Position numbers and translations under genes: made by a program | Assembly: GCF_006442205.1 (NCBI RefSeq) | Contig: NZ_VFVR01000012.1 | Span: 54,968-118,967 of the forward strand | Source of the DNA: Mesorhizobium sp. B2-3-12 | GTDB lineage: Bacteria; Pseudomonadota; Alphaproteobacteria; Rhizobiales; Rhizobiaceae | DNA: 64,000 nucleotides | Direction of reading: 5' to 3' | In this document: one piece after another, positions 16,651-26,128 of the stretch | Numbering within the stretch: the first letter of the stretch is position 1 | How the letters are laid out: each line of letters opens with the position of its first letter | The notes under the pieces: generated by a model | The model's input: the letters and a program-made list of their open reading frames with translations, nothing else | Told to the model about the DNA's origin: nothing | The model's database searches: none

Positions 16651-17769
16651 ATGGGAAGTCTCGCTGATGCCGTTGCACGTGTTGCTGCTCGACGCAAACA
16701 GATCGACGGCGTCTTGGGTGGTCGCCAACAAAACCAGCGCTTATCCGAGCTTCAGGCATTCGGGTCAAACCCCGGGAATTTGCGAGGCTGGACATACCGC
16801 CCCAAGAACGTTGCAGCGCATGCCCCTCTGGTCGTTGTTCTGCATGGCTGTACGCAATCGGCTGCGTCCTATGATCGCGGCGCCGGCTGGTCGAGGATGG
16901 CAGATCGCAATGGCTTTGCCGTGCTCTTTCCAGAACAGCAGCGCAGCAACAATGCCAATCTTTGTTTCAACTGGTTTGTCCCAGACGACACCCGACGGGA
17001 CTCGGGTGAGGCGCTTTCGATCCGCCAAATGATAGAGGCAGAGGTCACCGCCCAGGATATGGACCGAACCAGAATCTTTATTACCGGTCTTTCTGCTGGC
17101 GGCGCGATGGCGGCCGCCATGCTGGCGACTTACCCGGAAGTCTTTGCGGCCGGGGCGATCATAGCTGGCCTACCCTATGGCAGCGCCAAAAGCCTGCCGC
17201 AGGCTTTCGACCGGATGCGAGGTCACGGCGGACCCACCGCGAAGCTATTGGCGACCACCGTCCAGCAAGCTTCCGGTCACTCCGGACCTTGGCCGAAACT
17301 CTCCGTCTGGCATGGAAGCGCCGACCAAACTGTCAGTCCGGTCAACTCCGATCAGCTCGTCGGGCAGTGGCTTACACTGCTGGGGCAGAGTAGATCCCAA
17401 CCCCAGAGGGAGCAGCATCAGGGCTATCGCCGGGACGTCTGGAAGAATGCCGCGAATGAGGAAGTCATCGAGTCGTACCTAATTCAGGGCATGGCGCACG
17501 GGACACCTGTGGATTCTGGAGACGGATTGAGTCACGCCGGACCCTTCATGATCGACACCGGAATTTCGTCCACCTCGCTCATTTCCCGCTTCTGGGGACT
17601 GGAAGATGCGGGCTCTGACAGGCAGTCGCAACATACGCGTTTATCGGCAACATCGGCTGGACAATCCCCTTTGGCGGTCGCGCAACCGCAGTTCGAACCG
17701 CGCGATCCGGCGGCAGGGCCTGGTCGATTTATCGAAAACGCTCTTCGCGCTGCGGGCTTGATGAAGTAG
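16651..17769 (+). CDS. PHB depolymerase-family esterase
   Basis: A 372-residue alpha/beta-hydrolase of the esterase-PHB type (short-chain poly(3-hydroxybutyrate) depolymerase / LpqC-like). The oxyanion region VVLHGCTQSAASYD is at about 62-75, the lipase box GLSAGG at 146-151 (Ser148), the likely Asp in HGSADQTVSP (about 225) and His in MAHGTP (about 283). No signal peptide is evident from the ATG at 16651, which has AAAGGA upstream; a longer frame to 16555 is unlikely. The C-terminal 70 residues are disordered. The true substrate could be PHB oligomers or another ester. Confidence 0.85.
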   Translation: MGSLADAVARVAARRKQIDGVLGGRQQNQRLSELQAFGSNPGNLRGWTYRPKNVAAHAPLVVVLHGCTQSAASYDRGAGWSRMADRNGFAVLFPEQQRSNNANLCFNWFVPDDTRRDSGEALSIRQMIEAEVTAQDMDRTRIFITGLSAGGAMAAAMLATYPEVFAAGAIIAGLPYGSAKSLPQAFDRMRGHGGPTAKLLATTVQQASGHSGPWPKLSVWHGSADQTVSPVNSDQLVGQWLTLLGQSRSQPQREQHQGYRRDVWKNAANEEVIESYLIQGMAHGTPVDSGDGLSHAGPFMIDTGISSTSLISRFWGLEDAGSDRQSQHTRLSATSAGQSPLAVAQPQFEPRDPAAGPGRFIENALRAAGLMK

Positions 17770-17834
17770 GTCACCGCAAGGCTTAGTCTCGGATCGTCGG
17801 CGAGCGGGCGGGCCTGTATGCCAAAACTGTTAGA

Positions 17835-18905
17835 TTAACCCGAGGCGTAGGCAGGCTGGGCCGTCGAAAGGGCAGGAGTGCCCGGGATGCTTATGTTGAT
17901 TTTCAAACCGTCCAATGTCCACTCCCGCAGGATCTGACCCTGAAGCTGCTTCTGGACTATTGCATCGATCATGGTCGTGCCGAAGCCGGGCTCCCCTGGC
18001 GAGGATCCAGCTTTACGTCTCCCGCTTTCTTCCCACCGCAGGTTAAAGCCGCCATGATCGCCCGTCGCCTGCCAGCTGACCTGCAACCGCCCAGTATCCT
18101 TGGCGAGGGCCCCATGGGTGGCGGCGTTGACGATCAGTTCATGGGCGACGAGAGCCAGTGGTTGAACGACCACCGCAGCGATCAGCACTTCAGGTCCGGT
18201 CAATACTGTCCTGTCTGAAGCGAAATGGGCGACCTGCCTGGAGACGATTTCGTCCAACGGCACATCGCGCCAGCCGCACTCGGCCAACAGGGCGTGTGCG
18301 ATTGCCAAAGCCTGGACACGGCGTTGAACGGCCGCGGCATAGAGCGATGCATTGTCCGCCTTGCTCAGCCGAACGATGCCATCGACAACCGCTAGGACAT
18401 TCTTTGCCCGATGATCGACTTCCATGAGGAGGCGGTGCTCCGCCGCTTCGAGGCTCTGAATTTTGCGATGTTTGGTTACATCGATTTGCGACGCGAAGTA
18501 GTACAGGAGCTCCCCTTCATCGTCGTGGATGGGGCTTAGATGGAGCTGGTTCCAGAACGGCGATCCGTCCTTGCGGAAATTCAGGATCTCCACATTCGTC
18601 TCGCGTTCACGCTCTATCGCCGCTCGGACCTCCGCAACGGCCGCCGGCGATGTGCCCTCCCCCTGTAGGAAGCGGCAATTTCTGCCCAGGATTTCATCGG
18701 ATGTATAGCCGGTGAGATCCAAAAAGGCCCTGTTGGCCAGCACGATGGGATTGTCAGGCTGCCTAGCATCGGTGATGACGATGGGCATGCGCGTGCGCTC
18801 GAACGCAGCCGACGCCAATTCCTTGCGATCCGCCCATGCGGTGGAGGCTGCTGCCGCCGGCGCGTCGCCATGCAGGGCTGACGAAGGTTTGGCTTTATCA
18901 GGCAC
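17835..18905 (-). CDS. LOV-domain HWE histidine kinase (blue-light sensor)
   Basis: A 356-residue cytosolic sensor kinase. The PAS domain (about 38-145) is a LOV domain: GRNCRFLQ (74-81) holds the flavin-binding cysteine (Cys77), and the flavin-contacting Asn109, Asn119 and Gln140 are present. The kinase is of the HWE family: phospho-acceptor His165 in VDHRAKN, HELIVNA (255-261) and the WxE motif in LRWEESG (about 289-295). In Caulobacter and Brucella, LOV histidine kinases of this class link blue light to the general stress response and adhesion. No response regulator lies next to it. It converges with the esterase gene. Confidence 0.93.
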   Translation of the reverse strand: MPDKAKPSSALHGDAPAAAASTAWADRKELASAAFERTRMPIVITDARQPDNPIVLANRAFLDLTGYTSDEILGRNCRFLQGEGTSPAAVAEVRAAIERERETNVEILNFRKDGSPFWNQLHLSPIHDDEGELLYYFASQIDVTKHRKIQSLEAAEHRLLMEVDHRAKNVLAVVDGIVRLSKADNASLYAAAVQRRVQALAIAHALLAECGWRDVPLDEIVSRQVAHFASDRTVLTGPEVLIAAVVVQPLALVAHELIVNAATHGALAKDTGRLQVSWQATGDHGGFNLRWEESGRRKAGSSPGEPGFGTTMIDAIVQKQLQGQILREWTLDGLKINISIPGTPALSTAQPAYASG

Positions 18906-19721
18906 TCTTTGCTCACTTGGTAGATATCAGGGACAACGCCCGATTTCCTACAAGGTTTCCGACGTGAAGCTTTTCGACCAGGACCGCTTGCCCGAGTAAA
19001 GCCGCCAATCGGTTCTTCGGGATGTTCACTTCAAGCGAGGCACACGGGGCCTGTGCCCCAGCTCCAACGTGCAATCTCCGCGCATCAAGCGTCGCGGCAT
19101 GTATCATGGAGCATTACGCATGTTTATGGTCTACAGCTTGACCGATGGGTTCCAGGCGAAGTTGAGCCGGTTGAATGGTCCCGCACCGGCGCGGCTGCCA
19201 ACGCAACGCGCGGTGCAGCCGTCACGACAGGGATGCTCATCAGGAGGTGACGGCTCAATCAACGGGCCATTCCGTCCGCCACTTCCCATCGACGCCTCGA
19301 ACCAATACCTCGGCATCGTAGCCCGTGGCCGAAGCACTCCTCGCCGTCTCGACAGCCGCACGAACGGCATCGGACAAGCATCGCAAGGTGACGGGCATGT
19401 TTGGCGGCCAGCCGAATGGACACGGCCTGCCCTGCTGAACCGGCCGGGCTACCACCGTTCCAACCAGGCGAATTTCCTTGCCGAGCCGCGAAAGCGATCG
19501 GACGCTCGAGCAGATTGCGAGTCGGTGCCGATTTGTGCCCGCACTTTCGCGGGCTTCGTCCGGTATAAAGGAATGCCGCCAGGAACTTACCGAAACGGTT
19601 TAAAACGGCTTTCCTTGTCGTGACGGATGCTGCCGCAACCTCGAGAGGTATCGGCTTTTCTATCACGGTGGTCCCGCAGCTCGCTCGCAGCAGTCCAAGG
19701 GAACCCGATCGATCGTTTATC
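18906..19721. other. gap with one possible small gene
   Basis: About 815 bases between the LOV kinase and the GST gene. The only plausible coding segment is on the minus strand at about 19255-19398 (next entry). The rest shows no named feature. Confidence 0.4.
19255..19398 (-). CDS. possible small DUF2188-like protein
   Basis: A 47-residue reading frame starting MPVTLRCLSDAV and ending VLVRGVDGKWRTEWPVD. The last part resembles the end of DUF2188-type proteins, where a VxGxDGK motif follows a helix of alternating Ala/Arg. No ribosome site is clear, and the start could be further upstream. This is a tentative call. Confidence 0.3.
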   Translation of the reverse strand: MPVTLRCLSDAVRAAVETARSASATGYDAEVLVRGVDGKWRTEWPVD

Positions 19722-20447
19722 CTACACCGAGGAGCTCTGCTCAGGCGAACTCAAAGCGAAGAAGCGATCGGTGACCCGGACGACATATGCCGCAAGATTT
19801 GAGTGACTTTCGATCCGCCGGCGAAGGTCGGTTTCGAAAACCGGCACCAGCAGACTTCGCAAGACCCCGTAAATGAACCCGTCGACAGCGGTCGCTTTAT
19901 CGCCCATTACATATGAGCTTGCTGTGAGCTGGGTGGCGATTGCATCAATGTCGCGTCCCGCGTTTTCCTCGACGGCGGCAGGCGAAAGCCGGCCAGTCCC
20001 CTGGAGATAAAGTGTCTTCATCATGCGGCTCCGGCCTATGCGTCGAACAAGCGGGCGCACGGGGCCGGGCAACCGGTCAAAAAAATGGGCGGGTCCCGCT
20101 GCAAAATTACGATCACCCCGCCAGCGGAGATCGATCAACGCGAAATAGAGATGCTCTTCCGCCATTTTCTCGATCGCCCAGGCGATAGCGCGTTGCCTGG
20201 GGGTGAGACCGGCGTCCAAATCGACATTGTATTTGCGCTCGACATGGCGGCGGATGAGCGCGGAGTCGGCGATTATTTCACCATCGTCCTCAATGAAGGG
20301 AACCTTGCCGTTTGGCGCCTTGGCAGTGCCGTCGCCGCAATGTTCATACTCAAGCCCGGCGAGCTTGAGCTGCATCATCGTTTTGATGACGAAAGGGCTG
20401 CCGTCCGGCATCCCGAAATGAGGGCCGAAACCGTGAACAATAATCAA
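19722..20447 (-). CDS. glutathione S-transferase-family (metaxin-like) protein
   Basis: A 241-residue GST-fold protein. The N-terminal thioredoxin-like half (IIVHGFGPHFGMPDGSPFV and GKVPFIEDDGEIIADS) is of the metaxin-like GST type, in which the GxG and SPF residues are typical and the usual glutathione Tyr/Ser is replaced. The all-helical C-terminal half ends with VDGFIYGVLRSLL. Activity towards glutathione is not certain for this subgroup. It is divergent from a TetR gene across 216 bases; a palindrome there is a probable TetR operator. Confidence 0.85.
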   Translation of the reverse strand: MIIVHGFGPHFGMPDGSPFVIKTMMQLKLAGLEYEHCGDGTAKAPNGKVPFIEDDGEIIADSALIRRHVERKYNVDLDAGLTPRQRAIAWAIEKMAEEHLYFALIDLRWRGDRNFAAGPAHFFDRLPGPVRPLVRRIGRSRMMKTLYLQGTGRLSPAAVEENAGRDIDAIATQLTASSYVMGDKATAVDGFIYGVLRSLLVPVFETDLRRRIESHSNLAAYVVRVTDRFFALSSPEQSSSV

Positions 20448-20616
20448 GCTTGCCTCCTTCGTGCTAGCTCACCGAGGCATAGGCGCTTCGTGCCGAGACC
20501 GCCGTCCGGTTCGGTTGCGAAGCGTTATCCGCCAAAAAACGCCGGCGCGATCGTGAGCCGAGATTGCTATAGTCTTTCGAGCCGCCGCATGGCATCCATC
20601 CGTTCAGCAATTTCCA

Positions 20617-20631
20617 TATACATAGTGTAAA
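20617..20631. promoter_or_regulatory. likely TetR operator (GST/TetR promoter)
   Basis: TATACA-TAG-TGTAAA, whose reverse complement is TTTACA-CTA-TGTATA. It is an interrupted palindrome (TACA/TGTA core with A/T flanks) about 33 bases before the TetR start. The same 15-base element, differing at one position, lies upstream of the monooxygenase at 21501-21515. Confidence 0.55.
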
Positions 20632-20663
20632 TCGAAATAGCCACAGGAGATTGGGACCGGCGC

Positions 20664-21275
20664 ATGACGAAGAGACAATATGTGAGCGAGGTGCGCACCG
20701 CCGCGGTGACGCAGAAGCGCGAGCGTGTGATCGAGGCGGCTCAGCGCTTGCTGCGGGAGGACGGCATTGGCGGCTTCTCGCTGGATTCGGTTGCGAAAGC
20801 AGCCGGGATCACGCGTCTCACAGTCTACAATCAGTTCGGTTCGCGCCGAGGTCTCCTCGAAGCTGCTTTTGACGAGATCGCGCAGCGCGGCGGCCTTGCT
20901 CGCCTGAGCGTCGCCATTGCCAACCCCAACGCGCGCAAGGGCATTGAACAACTGGTCGACATCTTCTGCAGGTTCTGGGACAGCGACCCGGCCCTCGCGT
21001 CCCTGCACGACGCCGTGGGAATAGACGATGAATTCGCGCAGGCGTTGGTCGAGCGCAACGAGCGCCGTCGGACGAATCTCACCACGCTGCTGGACCGGGT
21101 TTTGGAGGGCCACCACGGCAACAAGGCGCACAGGGAGGCGATCGATCTCATGTTCGGCCTGACGAGTTGCGCGATGTACCAGCACCTCAGGAGGGGCCGC
21201 ACGAGCAGAGCTGTGGCGGATATCATCAAGAGCGCTTGCAACGATGCGATCGATCGGCTCCTCCGATCGAGCTAA
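20664..21275 (+). CDS. TetR-family transcription regulator
   Basis: A 203-residue TetR-type repressor. The N-terminal HTH is complete: RERVIEAAQRLL then GFSLDSVAKAAGITRLTVYN and QFGSRRGLLEAAF (about residues 20-65). The C-terminal ligand domain is divergent. It is transcribed away from the GST gene; operators with the same sequence in this promoter and before the downstream monooxygenase suggest that it controls both. The ligand is likely an aromatic or electrophilic compound, by inference from the neighbours. Confidence 0.9.
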   Translation: MTKRQYVSEVRTAAVTQKRERVIEAAQRLLREDGIGGFSLDSVAKAAGITRLTVYNQFGSRRGLLEAAFDEIAQRGGLARLSVAIANPNARKGIEQLVDIFCRFWDSDPALASLHDAVGIDDEFAQALVERNERRRTNLTTLLDRVLEGHHGNKAHREAIDLMFGLTSCAMYQHLRRGRTSRAVADIIKSACNDAIDRLLRSS

Positions 21276-21774
21276 CTCGTCTCCATGGGCCTTTGCTTTC
21301 TCGCCTTCGCCTGACGGGCCAACCCCCTAGACGAGCAGCGGTGATGATCAGTCCAACGACTGCACAGATCATCACCGCGACACGAATGATCATGAAACCC
21401 ATATCGCGCTGACCCCGCCCAGGGGAGAGATCCAGGGCCAGGGCCTGTCCAAACTCATTCCCATCGCTCCACGCTCTCCACCGATTGCCAGCACGTTAAT
21501 TTTACAGTATGTATACCGAATACCAGTTACGGAATGTGCGGCTGCACTATCCGTTGGCAAGCGAGGCGAGTTTGCAGGCAGCGCTCCTTGAAACGACCGG
21601 GGTTGTGGCAAGTCGATTTTTCCGACGCCCGTTCGCGGGCCGCCTCCACGTCATTGCCGTCTTTCAAACCGAAGCCAATTGGTTTACCCGGGTCGCCGGC
21701 GCGCACAGTGCCTGCGCGGCACGCTCGGGCGTTGCCAATGCTCGGGGCTTTCGCAACCTGTCAGGAGCGACCCG
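21276..21774. other. leader region before the monooxygenase
   Basis: About 500 bases. It holds the second TTTACA-N3-TGTATA element. A frame of 89 codons (21509-21778) ends with a TGA overlapping the monooxygenase GTG, but its first ATG lies inside the operator and it has no ribosome site, so I do not call it a gene. No other feature seen. Confidence 0.45.
21501..21515. promoter_or_regulatory. likely TetR operator (monooxygenase promoter)
   Basis: TTTACA-GTA-TGTATA, matching the reverse complement of the GST/TetR element at 14 of 15 positions. It is about 260 bases before the monooxygenase start. Confidence 0.5.
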
Positions 21775-23331
21775 GTGAGGTCATCAGCCCGCTCCGCATC
21801 TCAGCCGCAGGCTGTCCTCATCGTAGGAGCCGGTCCTACCGGCTTGGCATTGGCGCTCAGCCTGGCAAAGGCGGGAGTTGCGCTTCGCGTGGTGGACAGC
21901 AGGCGTGTGCCTGCGACGACATCGCGCGCCATCGGCATTCAGGCTCGCACACTCGAACTTCTTGATCTCTTCGGCTTGGCCAATGCGTTCGTCTCACGGG
22001 GTCTCCAAGCACGTGCAGGCAACATATATGCTGGACGGCGGCAGCTCGTTCACCTCGACCTGTCACCCTTGTCGAGCCGTTTTCCTTTCATTCTCCTTCT
22101 GGAGCAGACCGAAACGGAGCGGCTGATGACCGAAGCCCTCGCCGGGCTGGGTGTGCACGTCGAACGAGGCGTTGAACTGATGTCCTTCGACCAAGACGCC
22201 GAGGGCGTAACGGCGTATCTTTGCGAGCCATCCGGAACTCCGCAGGCTGCCCGCTTTGCTTATATGATTGGATGCGACGGCGCCCACAGCATCACGCGCC
22301 ATGGTCTCGGCCTAGGCTTCACCGGCAGGACCTTGCAGCAAAACTTCGTGCTCGCCGATCTGGACGTAGACTGGGCGCTCAGTGACGACGAGTTCCACAT
22401 TTTCACGTCCCCCGAGGGCCTAATGGCAATTTTCCCGATGCGCCATGGCCACCGACTGATCGCGGAAGTTCCTGCCCCGTCGCGGGACTCGGCGAGCGAC
22501 CCAACCCTTGCCCAGCTTCGCGAGCTCGCAGGGCAACGCGTGGCAACCGCGATAAGCGTGGCGAACGTTCGATGGTCGTCCTTTTTCCGGTTGAACAGTC
22601 GGCTGGCGACCAGACTTCAGACCGGGCGTATTTTTCTGGCTGGGGATTCCGCCCACATTCACAGCCCAGCGGGCGCTCAGGGCATGAACACCGGAATTCA
22701 AGACGCGCTCAATCTGGGCTGGAAACTTGCGCTCGTTCTCGCCGGCCAAGCGCCGACCGATCTTCTCAAGACCTATGAGAGCGAACGCTATGCCGTTGAA
22801 CGAGCGGTGCTGCGCAACACTGAAGTGCTCACCAGGATTGTATCGCTTCGAGCACCAATTCTGAGGTTTGCGCGCGACCTTGTCGCACCTCGGATTGCTC
22901 GCATGGACTTCGTGCAGACGGCCGCGCGCGAGACGATCAGCGAAATCGCCGTAAGTTATCGCCGAAGGGGGCTCCATGCCAAAATCAGGGACGCCAACGG
23001 GCTTGTTGCTGGAGACCGGCTACCCGATCTCGCGATCGAAGTCGACGGCAATGGTCCGGCACGACGCCTCTACTCGGAGTTGGACCCGACCCGGTTCACC
23101 TTGCTAGTGCTCACTTCAGAAGACGCAAGCAGCATCGATGCAGAAATCACGCCAATGCTTTCGCGCCAAATAGCAAAGCTCGTCGTTGCCCAGCTCCCAG
23201 ATAGCGGTCCGCACAGAAGCCATGATGAATGGTTTTACCTGGTCAGACCGGATGCCTATCTGGCGGTTCACGGCCCGCGCTCGCGCATCGCACAGGCCGC
23301 CACCTGGATCGAGCTCGGATTCAGCGGGTGA
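21775..23331 (+). CDS. FAD-dependent aromatic-ring monooxygenase
   Basis: A 518-residue flavoprotein hydroxylase of the PheA/MhpA/TetX class, adding oxygen to an aromatic or polyketide substrate with NAD(P)H. Motifs: Rossmann VLIVGAGPTGLALALS near the start; the DG motif YMIGCDGAHS (about 160); the GD motif GRIFLAGDSAHIHSPAGAQG (about 285), followed by MNTGIQDALNLGWKLA. The C-terminal thioredoxin-like domain ends with YLVRPDAYLAVHG. The GTG start is fixed by AGGAG eight bases upstream. A TetR-type operator upstream suggests induction by an aromatic compound. Confidence 0.9.
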   Translation: MRSSARSASQPQAVLIVGAGPTGLALALSLAKAGVALRVVDSRRVPATTSRAIGIQARTLELLDLFGLANAFVSRGLQARAGNIYAGRRQLVHLDLSPLSSRFPFILLLEQTETERLMTEALAGLGVHVERGVELMSFDQDAEGVTAYLCEPSGTPQAARFAYMIGCDGAHSITRHGLGLGFTGRTLQQNFVLADLDVDWALSDDEFHIFTSPEGLMAIFPMRHGHRLIAEVPAPSRDSASDPTLAQLRELAGQRVATAISVANVRWSSFFRLNSRLATRLQTGRIFLAGDSAHIHSPAGAQGMNTGIQDALNLGWKLALVLAGQAPTDLLKTYESERYAVERAVLRNTEVLTRIVSLRAPILRFARDLVAPRIARMDFVQTAARETISEIAVSYRRRGLHAKIRDANGLVAGDRLPDLAIEVDGNGPARRLYSELDPTRFTLLVLTSEDASSIDAEITPMLSRQIAKLVVAQLPDSGPHRSHDEWFYLVRPDAYLAVHGPRSRIAQAATWIELGFSG

Positions 23332-23639
23332 CCCCGCTCGTCCGCTTACCCGACGAACCTGCTGCGCCTCGTCCAGCGCTTCAGTCCAGACAAACACGCG
23401 AGAACAGCAAGCGTCCAACGCCTGAATGGAGCCGGATGCAGATCTCCGGCGCCTGTGTGCGCGACTGCAATCGATGCGCTTGCTTTTGAAAGCTGCCGAC
23501 GGGGCGAACGAATTCGGCTAGACCATGCGTCTGGTTGTCGTGCACCGCAAAGCGCCGCGATGACCTGCCGCCTGACTGGAACTGCGTTGCAAGCTGGACG
23601 TTAGAAATTGCTGCAGCATGGTTCGCTCAGGAACCTCTG
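23332..23639. other. gap, nothing recognised
   Basis: About 308 bases between the monooxygenase and the GH1 gene; no promoter, repeat or protein could be named. Confidence 0.4.
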
Positions 23640-24986
23640 ATGTTCAATTTCCTCTTTGCCACAGGCATTGAAAACAGCGCTCCCACGATCAGTGGAGGTC
23701 GGGAGCGGGTCGACGAAATGGAGAAATGTCGCTTCTACGAGCAATGGCGCACCGACTTCGAACTGCTCCAGGATCTGGGTCTTCGCTTCCTCCGCTATGG
23801 GCCCCCAATTCACAAGACTTGGCTGGGCGACGGACACTACGACTGGACCTTCGCCGATGAGACGTTCTCTGACCTGAAGGCCAAGGATATTCTTCCCATC
23901 GTCGACCTTTGCCATTTCGGCGTCCCAGACTGGGTGGGCAATTTCCAGAACCCGGATTTCCCGCGGCTGTTTGAACGTTACGCGCACGACTTCGCAATCC
24001 GCTTTCCTTGGATCCAGCTCTACACGCCGGTCAATGAAATGTTCATCTGCGCCACCTTTTCCGCGCGCTGGGGCTGGTGGAACGAGCAACTGAGCAGCGA
24101 TACCGCCTTCGTCACGGCTCTCAAGCATATCGTGAAGGGCAACGTCGTGGCGATGCGGGCAATCCTGCATGTGAGGCCGGACGCTATCTTCATTCAAAGC
24201 GAGTCCTCGGAATACTTCCACGCCGACTCCCCCGAGGCCATCGGCAAGGCGGAGCGTTTCAATAGCCAGCGTTTCCTATCGCTCGACCTCAACTACGGCC
24301 ATGACGTCGACGCGCGCACTTATCGCTATCTGCTCGAAAACGGCATGACCGCGCAGGAGTACAGTTTCTTCCTGGAGAACCATTTGCGCAGGCATTGCGT
24401 GATGGGCACCGACTATTACCAGACCAACGAACACCGGGTTTGGGCGGACGGCACCACGTCGGCGTCCGGCGAGGTGTTTGGGTATGACGAGATTACGCGC
24501 CAGTATTTTAGCCGTTACCGCCTGCCTGTAATGCATACAGAGACAAACATCAGCGAGGGGCCGAACGGGGACGAAGCCGTTTACTGGTTGTGGAAGGAGT
24601 GGGCTAATGTGCTTAGGATCCGCAACGACGGCATACCTATCGTCGGCTTCACTTGGTATTCTCTGACGGATCAGGTGGACTGGGATAGCGCTCTGCGCGA
24701 GAACAACGGAAGGGTCAACGCGGTTGGCCTCTATGACCTGGACCGCAACCCTCGGGCGGTAGGAAACGCCTATAAGGCGCTGATCGCCAACTGGAACAAG
24801 GTGCTCGCCACCCAAAGTGTCTGCCTCGCTTTGCCCGTCTTTTTGCCGTCCGAGCAGGACGACCCAAGTGTTCGCGCGCAGCAGGACTACGCACGGGACC
24901 TTTTGCATGTTGACCGGATGGCCGAAGCTGGGGCCGAGCCGCTTGAACCCTCCAAGGACAAGGTGAATCCCGATGCGCCTGGCTGA
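23640..24986 (+). CDS. glycoside hydrolase family 1-like protein
   Basis: A 448-residue TIM-barrel enzyme related to GH1 beta-glucosidases. The acid/base block is TPVNEMF (about 135), where canonical enzymes have TxNEP, so the Glu is kept but Pro is Met. The nucleophile block is MHTETNIS (about 300), in place of ITENG, also keeping Glu. Other GH1 landmarks include LRFLRYGPP, LCHFGVPDWV and GFTWYSLTDQVDW. There is no signal peptide, so it acts in the cytosol. CAGGA precedes the ATG; a longer frame upstream has no such site. It overlaps the SDR gene by 14 bases, so the two are co-expressed. The substrate is likely a small glycoside. Confidence 0.85.
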   Translation: MFNFLFATGIENSAPTISGGRERVDEMEKCRFYEQWRTDFELLQDLGLRFLRYGPPIHKTWLGDGHYDWTFADETFSDLKAKDILPIVDLCHFGVPDWVGNFQNPDFPRLFERYAHDFAIRFPWIQLYTPVNEMFICATFSARWGWWNEQLSSDTAFVTALKHIVKGNVVAMRAILHVRPDAIFIQSESSEYFHADSPEAIGKAERFNSQRFLSLDLNYGHDVDARTYRYLLENGMTAQEYSFFLENHLRRHCVMGTDYYQTNEHRVWADGTTSASGEVFGYDEITRQYFSRYRLPVMHTETNISEGPNGDEAVYWLWKEWANVLRIRNDGIPIVGFTWYSLTDQVDWDSALRENNGRVNAVGLYDLDRNPRAVGNAYKALIANWNKVLATQSVCLALPVFLPSEQDDPSVRAQQDYARDLLHVDRMAEAGAEPLEPSKDKVNPDAPG

Positions 24987-25710
24987 CAAGAGCGCGATTG
25001 TAACTGGCGCCGCAAGCGGCATTGGGCTGGCCATCGCTGTGCGCTTAGGCGCTGAGGGCGCACGGGTTGTCATTGTGGACGTGGACTTAGCCAGGGCAGA
25101 GGCGGCCGCGCAGGCAGTCCGAAAAGGCGGCGCGCCGGATACCGCCGTCTCGGTTTGCGACGTTGCCGACGAGATTGCCGTCTCACAGTGCTGCCAGCTG
25201 GCGCTGACGCGATTTGGCAGAATGGACATTATCGTCAACAACGCCGGCTTGATAATGTTCAAGCCCCTCAACGCATTCACCAGCGCTGATTGGCTGAAGG
25301 TGCTGAGCGTCGACTTGCTGGGGGCGGTTCATTTCACGCGTGAGGCATTCGCGCACATGACCCATGGGGGATCGATCGTGAACATCTCGAGCGTGCACGC
25401 GGTTGAAACAACCCCGCATGTCGCCCCTTACGCAGCGGCGAAAGCCGCGCTGCTGTCTCTCACCCGGTCCACCGCGATCGAAGGCCGGGCGCAAGGCATA
25501 CGTGCCAATGCCATCCTGCCAGGAGCCATCGATACACCCATGCTTTGGGAGAACCCGAATATCAAGTCCGGGGCCGAGACCATCACGCCGCAAGATGTCG
25601 GAAAGCCGGAGCAGATTGCCGCGGCCGCCGCCTTTCTGGCTTCACACGACGCCGCCTTCGTCAACGGCGCGGCGCTCAACGTGGATGGCGGCCGGTTGGC
25701 GCGGCTCTAG
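24973..25710 (+). CDS. short-chain dehydrogenase/reductase
   Basis: A 245-residue classical SDR using NAD(P)H. TGAASGIG (about 11-18) binds the cofactor, NNAG (about 88) stabilises the sheet, and SS with YAAAK (about 138-160) supplies the catalytic Ser, Tyr and Lys; the C-terminus has the NVDGG motif. An acidic Asp after the second strand (VIVDVD) favours NAD+. It overlaps the GH1 gene and probably oxidises a sugar or polyol released by it, which is inference. Confidence 0.92.
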   Translation: MRLADKSAIVTGAASGIGLAIAVRLGAEGARVVIVDVDLARAEAAAQAVRKGGAPDTAVSVCDVADEIAVSQCCQLALTRFGRMDIIVNNAGLIMFKPLNAFTSADWLKVLSVDLLGAVHFTREAFAHMTHGGSIVNISSVHAVETTPHVAPYAAAKAALLSLTRSTAIEGRAQGIRANAILPGAIDTPMLWENPNIKSGAETITPQDVGKPEQIAAAAAFLASHDAAFVNGAALNVDGGRLARL

Positions 25711-26128
25711 ACTACTTCGAAGGGGAGGATGGACGCCCGCACCGGCAGCGAAGGCGCGCACCACGAATAATCCTGCAATCTTCTTGTTGCCGTGGCGGGG
25801 CGTTCTGCGGTTGGTGATTGCGCAACGACCGGCCAGCGAGCGGAGCTCGGAGACAGCCACATCGTCACTGGTTGGCTGGCTCCGCTGCCAGTTACTCCAC
25901 CGCGCGGACGATCTGGCAGGCAGCCCAGCGGAATGTAGCCGGCGACGATGGCACGTTATGGCATGCGCACCGCGTACCGAGTTTTACGCCAACCGGGCGC
26001 GAACGCAGCCACATTGCGCGGCGGGCGGGCCGACCTGAGCTTGCTGTTCCTGGCCCGCTGATTATGCTTGAGCGCTCCTGAGGCGGCACCGGATATGGAC
26101 TTGCCGGGGAATTTGCCGCCATTGAGCG
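25711..26128. other. gap, nothing recognised
   Basis: About 418 bases downstream of the SDR gene, before the end of a convergent small gene. Short frames exist on both strands, none with a ribosome site or known family. Confidence 0.4.

Noticed and set aside
21509..21778. An 89-codon frame ending in a GTGA overlap with the monooxygenase
   Set aside because: Its ATG is inside the probable TetR operator and there is no ribosome site or family match; the overlap may be chance.
25403..26038. A 211-codon plus-strand frame overlapping the SDR gene
   Set aside because: It overlaps clear SDR coding sequence in another frame and has a low-complexity Arg/Pro/Ser composition.
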